A DNA stretch of 64,000 bases from Hymenobacter sublimis. GTDB lineage: Bacteria; Bacteroidota; Bacteroidia; Cytophagales; Hymenobacteraceae. The stretch covers positions 3,684,001 through 3,748,000 of the forward strand of contig NZ_CP095848.1 of the NCBI RefSeq assembly GCF_023101345.1, written 5' to 3'. The position numbers and the translations under genes were made by a program. The notes under the pieces were generated by a model that had not been told where the DNA came from, did not search any database, and worked only from the letters and a program-made list of their open reading frames with translations. This document shows, piece after piece, positions 33,451-42,665 of this stretch (the stretch's first letter is position 1; every line of letters begins with the position of its first letter).

Positions 33451-36369
33451 TTACTCCTTGTAAAATTTGCTGCTTTCGGTACCCGCAGCTGTGTCGAGCA
33501 GCAGGTAGTACACGCCTGGCAGCAGCAGCTGTACCGGCACACTGTTCACCCCGGCTACCGTCTGGCCCTGGGTTAAAGTTTGCCCCAGCAAGTTCACAAT
33601 GCGGTAGCGCAGGCTAGAAGCGGGAGCCTGAAAATTTACATGCCCTGAAACCGGGTTAGGATATGTGGTAAGCACCCCGCCGGCACCAGGAGTCACGACG
33701 ACTACCGGAGAAATATTACTAGTGCCATCAGTATCTACCTGCCGCAGGCGGTAGTACAACGGACCGGCGGGCGGGGCGGCATCAAGCCAGGTGTAGGTGT
33801 GCAAAGCGGCGCTGCTGCCCTGCCCTGGCAAGCTGGCTACCGTAACAAACTCCCGCCCAGCAAGGCTGCGCTGAATTTCAAAGCGGGCATTGTTCAGCTC
33901 GGTGGCAGTAGTCCAGGCCAGGCGCACACTTTCCCGCCGATGCTCGGCCCGGAAGTGCAGCAGGGTTACGGGCAACGGGTTAGAGGTAGCATCCGCGTTG
34001 GTACTGGCTAGCGTGAACAAGCTGAAGGAAGTGAATGGCCCTGAAGTCAGAGTGCCGGTTACCGCTGTGCCGTTGCTGGGGCCGCCCGTATTGCCGCTCC
34101 GCCCAATGTTTACCCAGCCATTACCGTCGTTCTTGGCTACGACCAGCGTGCTGGCGGTAGGGTCCGTTACTTGGTCATCGGGCCCAAAGCTCAGGGTAAT
34201 GGTACCCGCGAAGTTATCGGCGCTGGTGAGGGCGGGCGCGGGGGTTACCGCGAAGTAGCGGGTAGCATTCAGGCGGCGCAGGTCGCCGGTTAGGTCTTTC
34301 GTGGCAAAGCCGCCCTCGGTTTGGGTGGCCGTAAACGTAGTGGCCCGACTCAGACTGTTGATGTTTAAGGTTAAAGGCCGGTAGGCGGCACCCTGGGCAG
34401 CAATGCGCCCCAGCGGGAAGGTTAGGGTAACGGCACCACTAGCCGGACGAGCCACGGGGCCATTTACAAAGCTGTTATCAGAGCCGCTGGTGGGATTATT
34501 AAGTAGCGTCAGCAGGTTTACCGCATCCGTTTGCAGCCGGCCGGCCGTGAGTTGCAGCACGTTGTTTACCGTAACGGGGGTAGCCAGCGTCACGCCCTCG
34601 GAGCTGGTGTTGTTGAGTTGCAGGGGTACATCGGCGGCCAGATACGTGCCCGTTGGCGTGCCGCTGGGCACTGCGCCCCAGGCTACCCCGCTAATGCGTT
34701 GCGGCCGACTCCCGTTTAGCACCATCCGGACGGTACTGGTCCCGGTGGTTTGGGGAGCAAAGCGAAAAGCACCCTGCACTACTATGTCGCCGGCCACGCG
34801 CACTTCGCTCGTGGTAGAGGCAGTCAACACCGCGCCCGGACCGATGATTAGGTTGCCGCGTACGGTCAGGGGGTTAGCTCCACTGCCAGTGAAGTTGGTA
34901 AAAGCCTGCCCAATTCGGTTCCGGAAAACGAGGTTGGGGTAGGTCCGGCCCGCAATGGAAGCTGTGTTACTGGGCTGAGTTTTGGGCCGAAACTCCCAGG
35001 TTCCGGCTTCCGTGCCCGCCACGGCGGCCAGGTTTTCCAGCAGGCCTACATGCGGCCGGTCGGTGTAGTGGCGGTAGGTGCCGCCATTGTAGAGGTAGAA
35101 ATTCGGATTATCGCCCGGAATATCAATTCCGCCTCTGTCACTGGTATTCGTTACAACGCCCTTGTTGTAAATGGCCAAGGCAGTTTCAGCAGCGCTGTTA
35201 CGAGTCAGGCGTAGGGGCACGGTGCTAGTATTCAGGGCTGATATTTCCAGCAGAATAGAGTCGCCGGTGGCCGGGTTTATAGTCAGGGAGCGAACTTCAG
35301 CGGTAGGCGTGGTAGCCGGGGCTACGGCCCCGCCGGCATCAAGCACCACGGTGTAGCGGCCCGCAACCTTGTTGTGGTCCAGTAGCACTTCATCGTTGGT
35401 GGTGGGCACCGCATCAGCATCCCAGTTAGCCCGGTCAAACCAACTATTTGTGCCGGCGCCCCCATCCCAGCGGACTACGGGCGTAACGACAAAATTGCTG
35501 CTCGCGGAGGTGCCGCCGCCCGGACCCGGACTAATCACCGTTACGGGGTAAGTGCCGGCTACCTCCACGTCGGAGGCGGGAATAGCGGCCGTCAGTTGGG
35601 TGGCGCTGTGCAAGGTAGTAGGCCGCTCAACGCCATTAAAGCGGATGGTGCTTCCGTTAATAAAGCCGCTACCGGTAACAACCAGGGTGAAGCCATTGCT
35701 GCCCGCCGCAATGCTAGCGGGACTGAGGCTCGTCAGAACTGGCGTGGGGTTCAGGGCGGAGGTAGCTTGCACCTGGAAGTTGTCGAGGCGAAAGGTGCCG
35801 CTGCCGGAGGTGGCCCCGCTTACCAGCAGCCGCAGCACCAGCGTGTGTTTGTAGTCCAGGTCGCTTACCCCAGACAAATCGAGTGTCCGTTCCGCAAAAG
35901 CCAGTTCCGGCACGGCCAGCGTGGTAGGAAAGTTCGTGAAGTTAGTGCCGCCGTCGGTGCTGTAGGCCACCGTAATGGTAGTAGCGCCGGTGCTGGAACG
36001 GTAGGGCTGTAGGTACAGCTTGTAACCGTAATAGCTGCTTAAGTTACTACCGCCCAGCGCAAACTGGAAGTACCTGTTATTGGAGCCCGTGGAATTTGCC
36101 ATCGACAACGCCGGGCCGCTCGGAGCGGCCGTAAAGGCGCCGGCACCCGTAGCCGTACCCGGGCTAGTAGCAAACGCCTCCGTTGAAGAGGCCGCTGCCG
36201 TAACGCCCGCCGCCGTAACGGGCGTAAGCGCGTCATACCGAGTACCCGAGTTAAAGTCGAAGCTGACAAGGGTACTGGTTGTCTGACCCTGAGTCAGCAA
36301 AGGCAACATCAGCAGAACAGCGCAGATAAGAAACAGATGAACACGCTTCGCGACGGCCATAAACACCAT
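33451..36369 (-). CDS. Large T9SS-secreted protein with IPT/TIG domain and type A sorting domain
   Basis: A 972-residue exported protein. Signal peptide LFLICAVLLMLPLLTQGQ, then an N-terminal beta-sandwich region (STLVSFDFNSGTRYDALTPV to FRLDNFQVQATSAL), an IPT/TIG domain (about 210-295, PVLTSLSPASIAAGSNGFTL), a long stretch of beta-helix-like repeats (about 330-700), a fibronectin-like segment (LPVTLLHFRAEHRRESVRLAWTT) and a C-terminal T9SS type A signal (LTTYPNPVSGHVNFQA to KFYKE). Such proteins are surface or secreted; binding partners are unknown. A minus-strand promoter TATCTTTG (36421-36428) precedes it. Confidence 0.9.
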   Translation of the reverse strand: MVFMAVAKRVHLFLICAVLLMLPLLTQGQTTSTLVSFDFNSGTRYDALTPVTAAGVTAAASSTEAFATSPGTATGAGAFTAAPSGPALSMANSTGSNNRYFQFALGGSNLSSYYGYKLYLQPYRSSTGATTITVAYSTDGGTNFTNFPTTLAVPELAFAERTLDLSGVSDLDYKHTLVLRLLVSGATSGSGTFRLDNFQVQATSALNPTPVLTSLSPASIAAGSNGFTLVVTGSGFINGSTIRFNGVERPTTLHSATQLTAAIPASDVEVAGTYPVTVISPGPGGGTSASSNFVVTPVVRWDGGAGTNSWFDRANWDADAVPTTNDEVLLDHNKVAGRYTVVLDAGGAVAPATTPTAEVRSLTINPATGDSILLEISALNTSTVPLRLTRNSAAETALAIYNKGVVTNTSDRGGIDIPGDNPNFYLYNGGTYRHYTDRPHVGLLENLAAVAGTEAGTWEFRPKTQPSNTASIAGRTYPNLVFRNRIGQAFTNFTGSGANPLTVRGNLIIGPGAVLTASTTSEVRVAGDIVVQGAFRFAPQTTGTSTVRMVLNGSRPQRISGVAWGAVPSGTPTGTYLAADVPLQLNNTSSEGVTLATPVTVNNVLQLTAGRLQTDAVNLLTLLNNPTSGSDNSFVNGPVARPASGAVTLTFPLGRIAAQGAAYRPLTLNINSLSRATTFTATQTEGGFATKDLTGDLRRLNATRYFAVTPAPALTSADNFAGTITLSFGPDDQVTDPTASTLVVAKNDGNGWVNIGRSGNTGGPSNGTAVTGTLTSGPFTSFSLFTLASTNADATSNPLPVTLLHFRAEHRRESVRLAWTTATELNNARFEIQRSLAGREFVTVASLPGQGSSAALHTYTWLDAAPPAGPLYYRLRQVDTDGTSNISPVVVVTPGAGGVLTTYPNPVSGHVNFQAPASSLRYRIVNLLGQTLTQGQTVAGVNSVPVQLLLPGVYYLLLDTAAGTESSKFYKE

Positions 36370-36420
36370 AATTGTATCTGTTGACTGATTAATATTTCTG
36401 TTACTTTTTTAAAGTTTAAC

Positions 36421-36428
36421 CAAAGATA
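36421..36428 (-). promoter_or_regulatory. Promoter of the large T9SS protein gene
   Basis: Minus-strand TATCTTTG (exact -7 element) with a TTG at 36449-36451 about 20 bp upstream as the -33 element, in an AT-rich stretch. One of the best promoter matches in the window. Confidence 0.65.
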
Positions 36429-36539
36429 TATAAGAATATAAGTTACAAGGCACCCGATAGTAATTCATCCGAGAGCTGCCCATAAGAGCACACCGAAAAA
36501 GCGGCCAGCCTCAGCATACTGCCAGTACCGAATGGTCAT

Positions 36540-36576
36540 AAAAAAGCCTCTCCGTTGGATACAGAGAGGCTTTTTT
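36540..36576. terminator. Intrinsic terminator of the lipoprotein gene
   Basis: aaaaaagcctctc and gagaggctttttt form a 13-bp stem around an 11-nt loop, with A and T runs for both directions. Confidence 0.88.
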
Positions 36577-36602
36577 GTTGCGAAGCGAAAAGCTACCAGC
36601 GC

Positions 36603-37019
36603 TTATTCTTTTTCAAGGCGCAGCTCAGCGCCCTCGGGGCTACGGAGCGTGAGCTTGTCGTCGGTGAGCGTTACTACATCGAAGGTATTGCTCTGGGCAG
36701 CTCCATCAGGCGTCATAGTGATTTTCTTACCGGCCTGGTCAAACTCATACTTGCCATTTACGGCACCAGCAGGAGAGGTCATGTTATACTGCTTGTTGGC
36801 AAAGAAGGTGATGCGCTCATCCTCCTGAGCATCCGTCTGCTTTACTTTGTCGCCGCTGGCGCTCAGTTCTTTATCGGTTTTCCAAACTTTGCTTTCGGTG
36901 CCATACAGCATGTTCACGCCTTCTACTTTGCCTTCTTTGCTGCCGCAGGAAGCAGTGAAAAGTACCAGTAACATGAGCAGGCTAGCCAGGTAGCGCAAGG
37001 GAGCGGAATTAGTTTTCAT
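36603..37019 (-). CDS. Small predicted lipoprotein, function unknown
   Basis: A 138-residue protein with a lipoprotein signal (basic MKTNSAPLR, hydrophobic YLASLLMLLVLF, then TASC with Cys as the modified residue). The mature part (GSKEGKVEGVNMLYGTESKV onward) is mostly beta, with a pattern FFANKQYNMTS, NGKYEFDQAGKKITMT, TFDVVTLTDDKLTL that is like lipocalin-type stress proteins that report a text-book beta meander (DUF/lipocalin-like). No function can be given. The ATG at 37019 is chosen because it places the lipobox; the frame is open to 37070. Divergent from the LysM gene. Confidence 0.78.
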   Translation of the reverse strand: MKTNSAPLRYLASLLMLLVLFTASCGSKEGKVEGVNMLYGTESKVWKTDKELSASGDKVKQTDAQEDERITFFANKQYNMTSPAGAVNGKYEFDQAGKKITMTPDGAAQSNTFDVVTLTDDKLTLRSPEGAELRLEKE

Positions 37020-37237
37020 GGGGCAGGGAGATAAGTTAAAATGAGGGAGAAACACCACCAAGCAGGACACTTGGTATTGCGCCTCTTACGGGGCAATTCC
37101 GCAAGATGTTCAGCCTAGAATTATGCGCATGCGCCGGATACAACTTATTGTTGGCCTTGGCGTAAGAGCCAAAACCGACGCCCTTTTCCTGCCCTGCAAG
37201 TCGGTCGTTTCTTCCACATTTACTTGCATTTACCACT

Positions 37238-37540
37238 ATGGGACTGTTTGATTTCCTTTCCAACGACGGCGAAAAAAAACCCGTTGCTCCTGCTCCTAAA
37301 CCTGCCGCTGGCGGCGCCACCGATTTCTTCGGCAACGCTAACCAGCCCGCTGCCCAGCCGGCAGCTGCCCAGGCCGACAAATACACGGTAGTAAGCGGCG
37401 ATTCGCTTTCTAAAATTGCCAAGAACCACTACGGTGACGCCTCCAAGTGGCATCAGATATACGATGCCAATAAGGCAACCATCGGCGCCAATCCCGACCA
37501 CATTGAGGTAGGCCAGGTGTTGACTTTACCTAAGATTTAA
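37238..37540 (+). CDS. LysM domain protein (BON/LysM YgaU-like, short)
   Basis: A 100-residue protein: an N-terminal MGLFDFLSNDGEKK helix, an Ala/Pro-rich linker (about 15-48) and a C-terminal LysM domain (about 49-100, YTVVSGDSLSKIAKNHYGDA to IEVGQVLTLPKI). LysM binds peptidoglycan GlcNAc. There is no signal peptide, as in the E. coli potassium-sensing protein YgaU/Kbp, which also joins a small domain to LysM; the BON domain is missing here. So the cellular place is uncertain. A terminator follows at 37568. Confidence 0.88.
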   Translation: MGLFDFLSNDGEKKPVAPAPKPAAGGATDFFGNANQPAAQPAAAQADKYTVVSGDSLSKIAKNHYGDASKWHQIYDANKATIGANPDHIEVGQVLTLPKI

Positions 37541-37567
37541 GCCTAGGCTATATCTAGGAATTATCCT

Positions 37568-37599
37568 AAAAAGCCACTCGTAAACGAGTGGCTTTTTTT
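37568..37599 (+). terminator. Intrinsic terminator of the LysM gene
   Basis: aaaaagccactcg, loop taaa, cgagtggcttttttt: a perfect stem and long T tract, 28 bp after the stop codon. Confidence 0.9.
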
Positions 37600-37822
37600 G
37601 TGGCCTACCCATGCTTTTTCGTACGAGTATGTTTGCGGTAACGGACAGTCGTATGCCAGATTTTTCCGGCAACGTAGGGAGCTATAGTTCTTGCAACTAG
37701 CTCTATGAGATAGAGCAACGGATACATTGCGTTTGAAAATCAGCGGCTTGAATCATCGTATTGGCTTTAGCACCTTCTAAGGGCTGTAGTCAGCCACCGC
37801 GGTAAAAAATTTTGCTACCCTA

Positions 37823-37854
37823 TTGCATATATCAAAACCGCTGCTATACCTTTG
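37823..37854 (+). promoter_or_regulatory. Promoter of the S-box/metY-metX-hom transcript
   Basis: TTG at 37823-37825 and TACCTTTG at 37847-37854 with a 21-bp spacer match the Bacteroidota -33/-7 promoter. Transcription would start near 37860, about 45 nt before the riboswitch. The 200 bp further upstream hold nothing recognisable. Confidence 0.65.
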
Positions 37855-37903
37855 CAATACCAACTCGGTACTCCCCCGCTCGCGGCGGGGTAGTTTTCAT
37901 AAG

Positions 37904-38012
37904 ATTTATACAGAAGCGGCGAGAGAACAGGCTCCCTGACCCGCTGGCAACCTTCGACCGCGCGAAAGGTGCCAATTCCTGCCCGATCAGCTTAGCTGGC
38001 GGGGCATATAAC
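37904..38012 (+). ncRNA. S-box (SAM-I) riboswitch
   Basis: The order of conserved blocks is that of the S-box aptamer: short P1 arm ttata (37906-37910), GCGGCGAGAG (P2/kink-turn side), GGCTCCCTGACCCGC, the core GGCAACC, a P3 hairpin (ttcgaccgcgcgaa), GGTGCCAATTCC, a P4 stem (tgcccg...cggggca) and the closing P1 arm tataa (38007-38011). It binds S-adenosylmethionine in the family. It is directly followed by a purine-rich AGGAG (38015-38019) and the ATG of a leader ORF at 38024, so it may control translation of that leader and, through it, transcription of metY, metX and hom. Boundaries are by eye. Confidence 0.87.
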
Positions 38013-38023
38013 TCAGGAGTACC

Positions 38024-38179
38024 ATGGAAAACATCCTCGCTTTCGCCCCTTCCTACCCCGCTGCCTTGGTCGCTTTGTTGCGCCCTACTAGGTCGTGGGG
38101 TTTCTGTGTTTCGGTAGCTGCTCCAGCTTCCCGGCGAATGCGAATGCGCTGCTGTAGCACGTGTTGTTGCTGTTGCTAG
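38024..38179 (+). CDS. Cys-rich leader peptide (51 codons) between S-box riboswitch and metY
   Basis: A short frame with an ATG five bases after AGGAG, a rare clear Shine-Dalgarno in this genome. It encodes 51 residues: a mildly hydrophobic first half, then basic residues and the ending RMRMRCCSTCCCCC before TAG. Seven of the last nine codons are Cys (TGT/TGC). Such runs are the hallmark of attenuator peptides, in which ribosomes stall when the charged tRNA is scarce. metY makes homocysteine from sulfide, and cysteine is the sulfur relative, so a cysteine sensor makes biochemical sense. Alternatively it could be a metal-binding micro-protein. I do not know a named family for it. Translation is not proven. 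Confidence 0.6.
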   Translation: MENILAFAPSYPAALVALLRPTRSWGFCVSVAAPASRRMRMRCCSTCCCCC

Positions 38180-38200
38180 CCCTACTCCCGGCTAGCTAAC
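38172..38200 (+). promoter_or_regulatory. Hairpin overlapping the leader stop codon (possible attenuator)
   Basis: gttgctagcc (38172-38181) pairs with ggctagctaac (38190-38200), 10 bp with one bulged T, loop ctactccc. The 5' arm contains the last Cys codon and the TAG stop, so a ribosome waiting on the Cys codons would keep it open. The next bases are pyrimidine-rich (ccccttcctctttcttgg) but not a true U tract. Confidence 0.55.
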
Positions 38201-39779
<1,579 letters not shown>

Positions 39780-39799
39780 CACTTGAGAGGGGTTGATGT

Positions 39800-39825
39800 C
39801 CGGCGGCAGGTGAGAGAGCCGCCGG
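39800..39825 (+). promoter_or_regulatory. Perfect GC hairpin in the metY-metX gap
   Basis: CCGGCGGC (39800-39807) pairs fully with GCCGCCGG (39818-39825), loop aggtgagaga. It is 20 bp after the metY stop and has no U tract. It could protect the metY 3' end or partly terminate transcription. Confidence 0.5.
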
Positions 39826-39905
39826 GCAGCAGCTTCCAGCCATGCGGTAAGCGGGCCGGCGCCGACGTTTTTTGTGAGAGAGGAACCATCGGAACATACG
39901 CCGCC

Positions 39906-39954
39906 CGCACCTGGCCGGGGCGGAGCCGGGCAAAATCGGCTCCGCCTGCGGGCT
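39906..39954 (+). promoter_or_regulatory. Second strong hairpin in the metY-metX gap
   Basis: GGCGGAGCCG (39921-39930) and CGGCTCCGCC (39939-39948) make a perfect 10-bp stem with an 8-nt loop; cccgc (39906-39910) and gcggg (39950-39954) can close an outer stem. A TTTTTT run lies before it at about 39870. The 320-bp gap has no ORF of note; the metX frame is open upstream to 39968 but not conserved there. Confidence 0.5.
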
Positions 39955-40099
39955 AGGATATACTAGCATGAACCCGAATGCCGCGCGAAGTTTCCTTTCG
40001 CGCATGGTTAAACGCTCCTCGTTGCCCTGGCGCGCCCCTAGCAACTACCCGCGAAGCAGCTTCCGACTTCGCTTTCCTCCGACCCGCGCTCCTTATTCC

Positions 40100-41137
40100 A
40101 TGTCTTCCGAAGAGCCACACCTGTTCCGCCTGCCCCGGCCCCTGCGGCTGGAAAGCGGCGCTACCCTACCCCGGGTGGAGGTTACCTACCATACCTACGG
40201 CCGCCTCAACGCGGCCCGCGACAATGTGGTGTGGGTGTGTCACGCCCTCACGGCCAATGCCGATGTGCTAAGCTGGTGGCCCGGTTTGTTTGGCGCGGGT
40301 TGTCACTTCGATCCGGCCGACTGGTTTATTGTGTGTGCCAACGTGCTGGGCTCCTGCTACGGCACTACCGGCCCACTTACCCCGGACCCGCTAACGGAGC
40401 AACCAGCCTACCAGCACTTCCCGCTCCTGACTATTCGGGATATGGTGGCTGCGCACGAGGCCTTGCGGGAACATTTGGCCCTGACGTCGGTGCACACCCT
40501 AATTGGCGGTTCGCTAGGGGGGCAGCAGGCGGTGGAGTGGGCCGTACAGCGGCCCGAGCTATTCGAGAACCTGGTGCTGTTGGCTACCAGCGCCCGACAT
40601 TCGGCTTGGGGCATTGCCTTCAATGAAGCCCAGCGCCTGGCCATTTTCGCCGACCCTACTTACGAAACGGCTACCCCCGCGGGTGGCGCGGCGGGCCTAC
40701 GCGCGGCCCGCGCCGTGGCCCTGCTCAGCTACCGCAGCCCCGATGCCTACGACCGTACCCAAACGGACTCCGACGAGAGCAAGCTCGACGACTACTTGGC
40801 CAGCTCCTACCAGCGCTACCAAGGCGACAAGCTGGTGGCCCGCTTTAATGCCTACAGCTACGTGACCCTGTCGCGGGCTATGGACAGCCACAACGTGGGG
40901 CGCCGACGCGGCGGCGTAGCGGCGGCACTGGGCCGCATCCGGGCCCGCACGCTGGTGGTAGGCATTTCCTCCGACGTGCTGTTTCCGCCCCAGGAGCAGC
41001 AGTTGCTGGCCCGCCACATCCGGGGCGCTATGTACGCCGAAATGGATTCGCACTTCGGTCACGACGGCTTCCTGATCGAAACCGCCCAGATTACCCAATT
41101 CCTCGAACGATTCTACGTCCAGAGCTATGTCCACTAA
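40100..41137 (+). CDS. metX: Homoserine O-acetyltransferase
   Basis: Activates homoserine with acetyl-CoA for MetY. The 345-residue alpha/beta-hydrolase-fold enzyme starts MSSEEPHLFRLPRPL. Marks: NVVWVCHALTANADV, VLGSCYGTTGP, the nucleophile Ser138 in IGGSLGGQQAVEW, the Asp in VVGISSDVLFPPQE and the His in MDSHFGHDGFLIE. The ATG at 40100 begins the conserved part; an in-frame ATG at 39968 would add 44 basic residues of no family resemblance. The stop overlaps the start of hom by 11 bases, so translation of the two is coupled. Confidence 0.95.
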   Translation: MSSEEPHLFRLPRPLRLESGATLPRVEVTYHTYGRLNAARDNVVWVCHALTANADVLSWWPGLFGAGCHFDPADWFIVCANVLGSCYGTTGPLTPDPLTEQPAYQHFPLLTIRDMVAAHEALREHLALTSVHTLIGGSLGGQQAVEWAVQRPELFENLVLLATSARHSAWGIAFNEAQRLAIFADPTYETATPAGGAAGLRAARAVALLSYRSPDAYDRTQTDSDESKLDDYLASSYQRYQGDKLVARFNAYSYVTLSRAMDSHNVGRRRGGVAAALGRIRARTLVVGISSDVLFPPQEQQLLARHIRGAMYAEMDSHFGHDGFLIETAQITQFLERFYVQSYVH

Positions 41138-42398
41138 CGCTGCCTTCTCCGCCTCTGCTGCTTCCCTTGCTTCTACCACCCAGCCTTGGCGAGTAGGCCT
41201 CATTGGGTTTGGATGCGTGGGCCAGGGCCTTTTCGATATACTGAATCAGCAGCCTGAGGCCGGTTTTAGCATTGCCCGCATTGTGGTGAAAACGCCCGGC
41301 AAGGTGCGGCCCCTACCCTCCGATCGGTTTGAGTACGACGTGCAAGCGGTGCTAACAGACGATACCCTGGACGTGCTGGTGGAGGTAATTGACGATGCCG
41401 ACGCAGCTTTTGAGCTGGTAGCCGAGGCCTTGCGCCGGGGCCGCCGGGTAGTCACGGCCAACAAAGCTATGCTGGCCCGCCACCTGCCTGAGCTCATCCG
41501 GTTGCAGCGCGAAGGCCAGGGCACCTTATTATATGAGGCCGCCGTGTGCGGCAGCATTCCGGTTATCCGGACCCTGGATGCGTACTTCAGCACCGAGCCG
41601 CTGCGCCGCCTCACGGGCATTCTCAACGGCTCCTCCAACTACGTGCTTACGCGCATGGGCGAGGACGGCTCCGACTACTCCCCGGCCCTGGCCGAAGCGC
41701 AGGCCCTGGGCTTTGCCGAAACCGACCCTACCCTCGACATGGGCGCGTTCGATCCGCGCTCCAAGGCCGTGCTGCTGGCCGCCCACGCCTATGGGGCTTT
41801 TCTGCAGCCAGAGCAGGTGCTCAACCTCGGCATCGAAGGAATCAGCGCGGTGGATGTTGCGTTTGCCGCCAGTCAGAGCCAGAAAATTAAGGTAGTGGCC
41901 GGCCTGCAGCGCCTACCCGACGGGCGCGTAACGGTGCTCGTAACGCCCCAACTCATCGGCCCCGAGTCGCCACTCTACACCGTGGATCAGGAGTTTAACG
42001 GCGTGGTCATTGAGGCCGATTTTGCTGGTGAGCAGTTCCTGCGCGGACGCGGCGCGGGCGGGCACCCCACCGGCTCGGCCGTCCTCGCCGATTTGGCTGC
42101 CTTGCGCCAGGGCTTTGCCTACCAGTACGCCAAAGCCGCCGCGGCCCCTACCTACGCCTCCGACCTGGAAGTGGAAATCTACCTGCGCACCGACGAGGAC
42201 CGCATCATCGACTTGCTCGATTTCAGCGAAATTTCGGAAGAAGCTGACGAGGACGAATACGTAGTGGGCTACGTGGCCCTAGAAAACCTGATTCGCCACC
42301 GCGACACCCTGCGCAAGTACGGCGCCTTCATCGTCCGCACCGGCCGCCTCCGTCCCATCAGCGTCGGCACAGAACTGGCCGAGGAAGTTTCAGCCTAA
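41127..42398 (+). CDS. hom: Homoserine dehydrogenase
   Basis: Reduces aspartate semialdehyde to homoserine, the substrate of MetX just upstream. The 423-residue protein is a stand-alone enzyme, not fused to aspartokinase. The N-terminal NAD(P) fold starts at VGLIGFGCVGQGLFDIL; VVTANKAMLARHLPEL and LLYEAAVCGSIPVIRTLD follow, then the catalytic domain GILNGSSNYVLTRM and GFAETDPTLDMGAFDPRSKA. The C-terminal about 90 residues (from YASDLEVEIYLRT) may form a small ACT-like regulatory part. It overlaps metX by 11 bp. Together with asd it supplies homoserine for methionine and threonine. Confidence 0.95.
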   Translation: MSTNAAFSASAASLASTTQPWRVGLIGFGCVGQGLFDILNQQPEAGFSIARIVVKTPGKVRPLPSDRFEYDVQAVLTDDTLDVLVEVIDDADAAFELVAEALRRGRRVVTANKAMLARHLPELIRLQREGQGTLLYEAAVCGSIPVIRTLDAYFSTEPLRRLTGILNGSSNYVLTRMGEDGSDYSPALAEAQALGFAETDPTLDMGAFDPRSKAVLLAAHAYGAFLQPEQVLNLGIEGISAVDVAFAASQSQKIKVVAGLQRLPDGRVTVLVTPQLIGPESPLYTVDQEFNGVVIEADFAGEQFLRGRGAGGHPTGSAVLADLAALRQGFAYQYAKAAAAPTYASDLEVEIYLRTDEDRIIDLLDFSEISEEADEDEYVVGYVALENLIRHRDTLRKYGAFIVRTGRLRPISVGTELAEEVSA

Positions 42399-42430
42399 GC
42401 CGCAGCCTCTCGCTGACGTAGCGCGCTGAA

Positions 42431-42452
42431 GAGACGCGACACCTAGCGTCTC
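42431..42452 (+). terminator. Hairpin after hom
   Basis: GAGACGC (42431-42437) and GCGTCTC (42446-42452) with an 8-nt loop, then tcgtcgtttt. A weak terminator for the met transcript. A second perfect hairpin, agacgcaa/ttgcgtct, lies at 42507-42526 and shares its words, so both could also be repeats. Confidence 0.5.
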
Positions 42453-42539
42453 GTCGTTTTGATGTTGTTTATGCGGGGCTTTTCATCGCCAACCGGTCTA
42501 GCACCAAGACGCAAAATATTGCGTCTCTACAATCTTATG

Positions 42540-42624
42540 CTTGTCATTCCGAGAGCAGCGAGGAATCTGGGGTAAGCCGTTGCATGGTGAACTCAGGTTC
42601 CTCGCTCCCGCTCGAAATGACAAG
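42540..42624. repeat. REP-like inverted repeat
   Basis: cttgtcattccgag (42540-42553) and ctcgaaatgacaag (42611-42624) form the outer stem; gcgaggaa and ttcctcgc continue it inside. The word gtcattccgag..gcagcgaggaatc is the same type as at 12261 and 12349. It lies between two genes that converge here (hom and the esterase). Confidence 0.75.
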
Positions 42625-42665
42625 TGGTTATTAAGCTTCGATCGGGGCCTGCTTCTCCTACTTAT

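Noticed and set aside
37812..38117. 101-codon open frame across the S-box region
   Set aside because: It runs through the aptamer, whose conserved bases explain the sequence, and has no start signal; the 38024 leader frame is better placed.
39790..39960. Cobalamin or second SAM riboswitch in the metY-metX gap
   Set aside because: Hairpins are strong, but no conserved core of those riboswitch classes (such as GCCACUG or GGCAACC) could be found.
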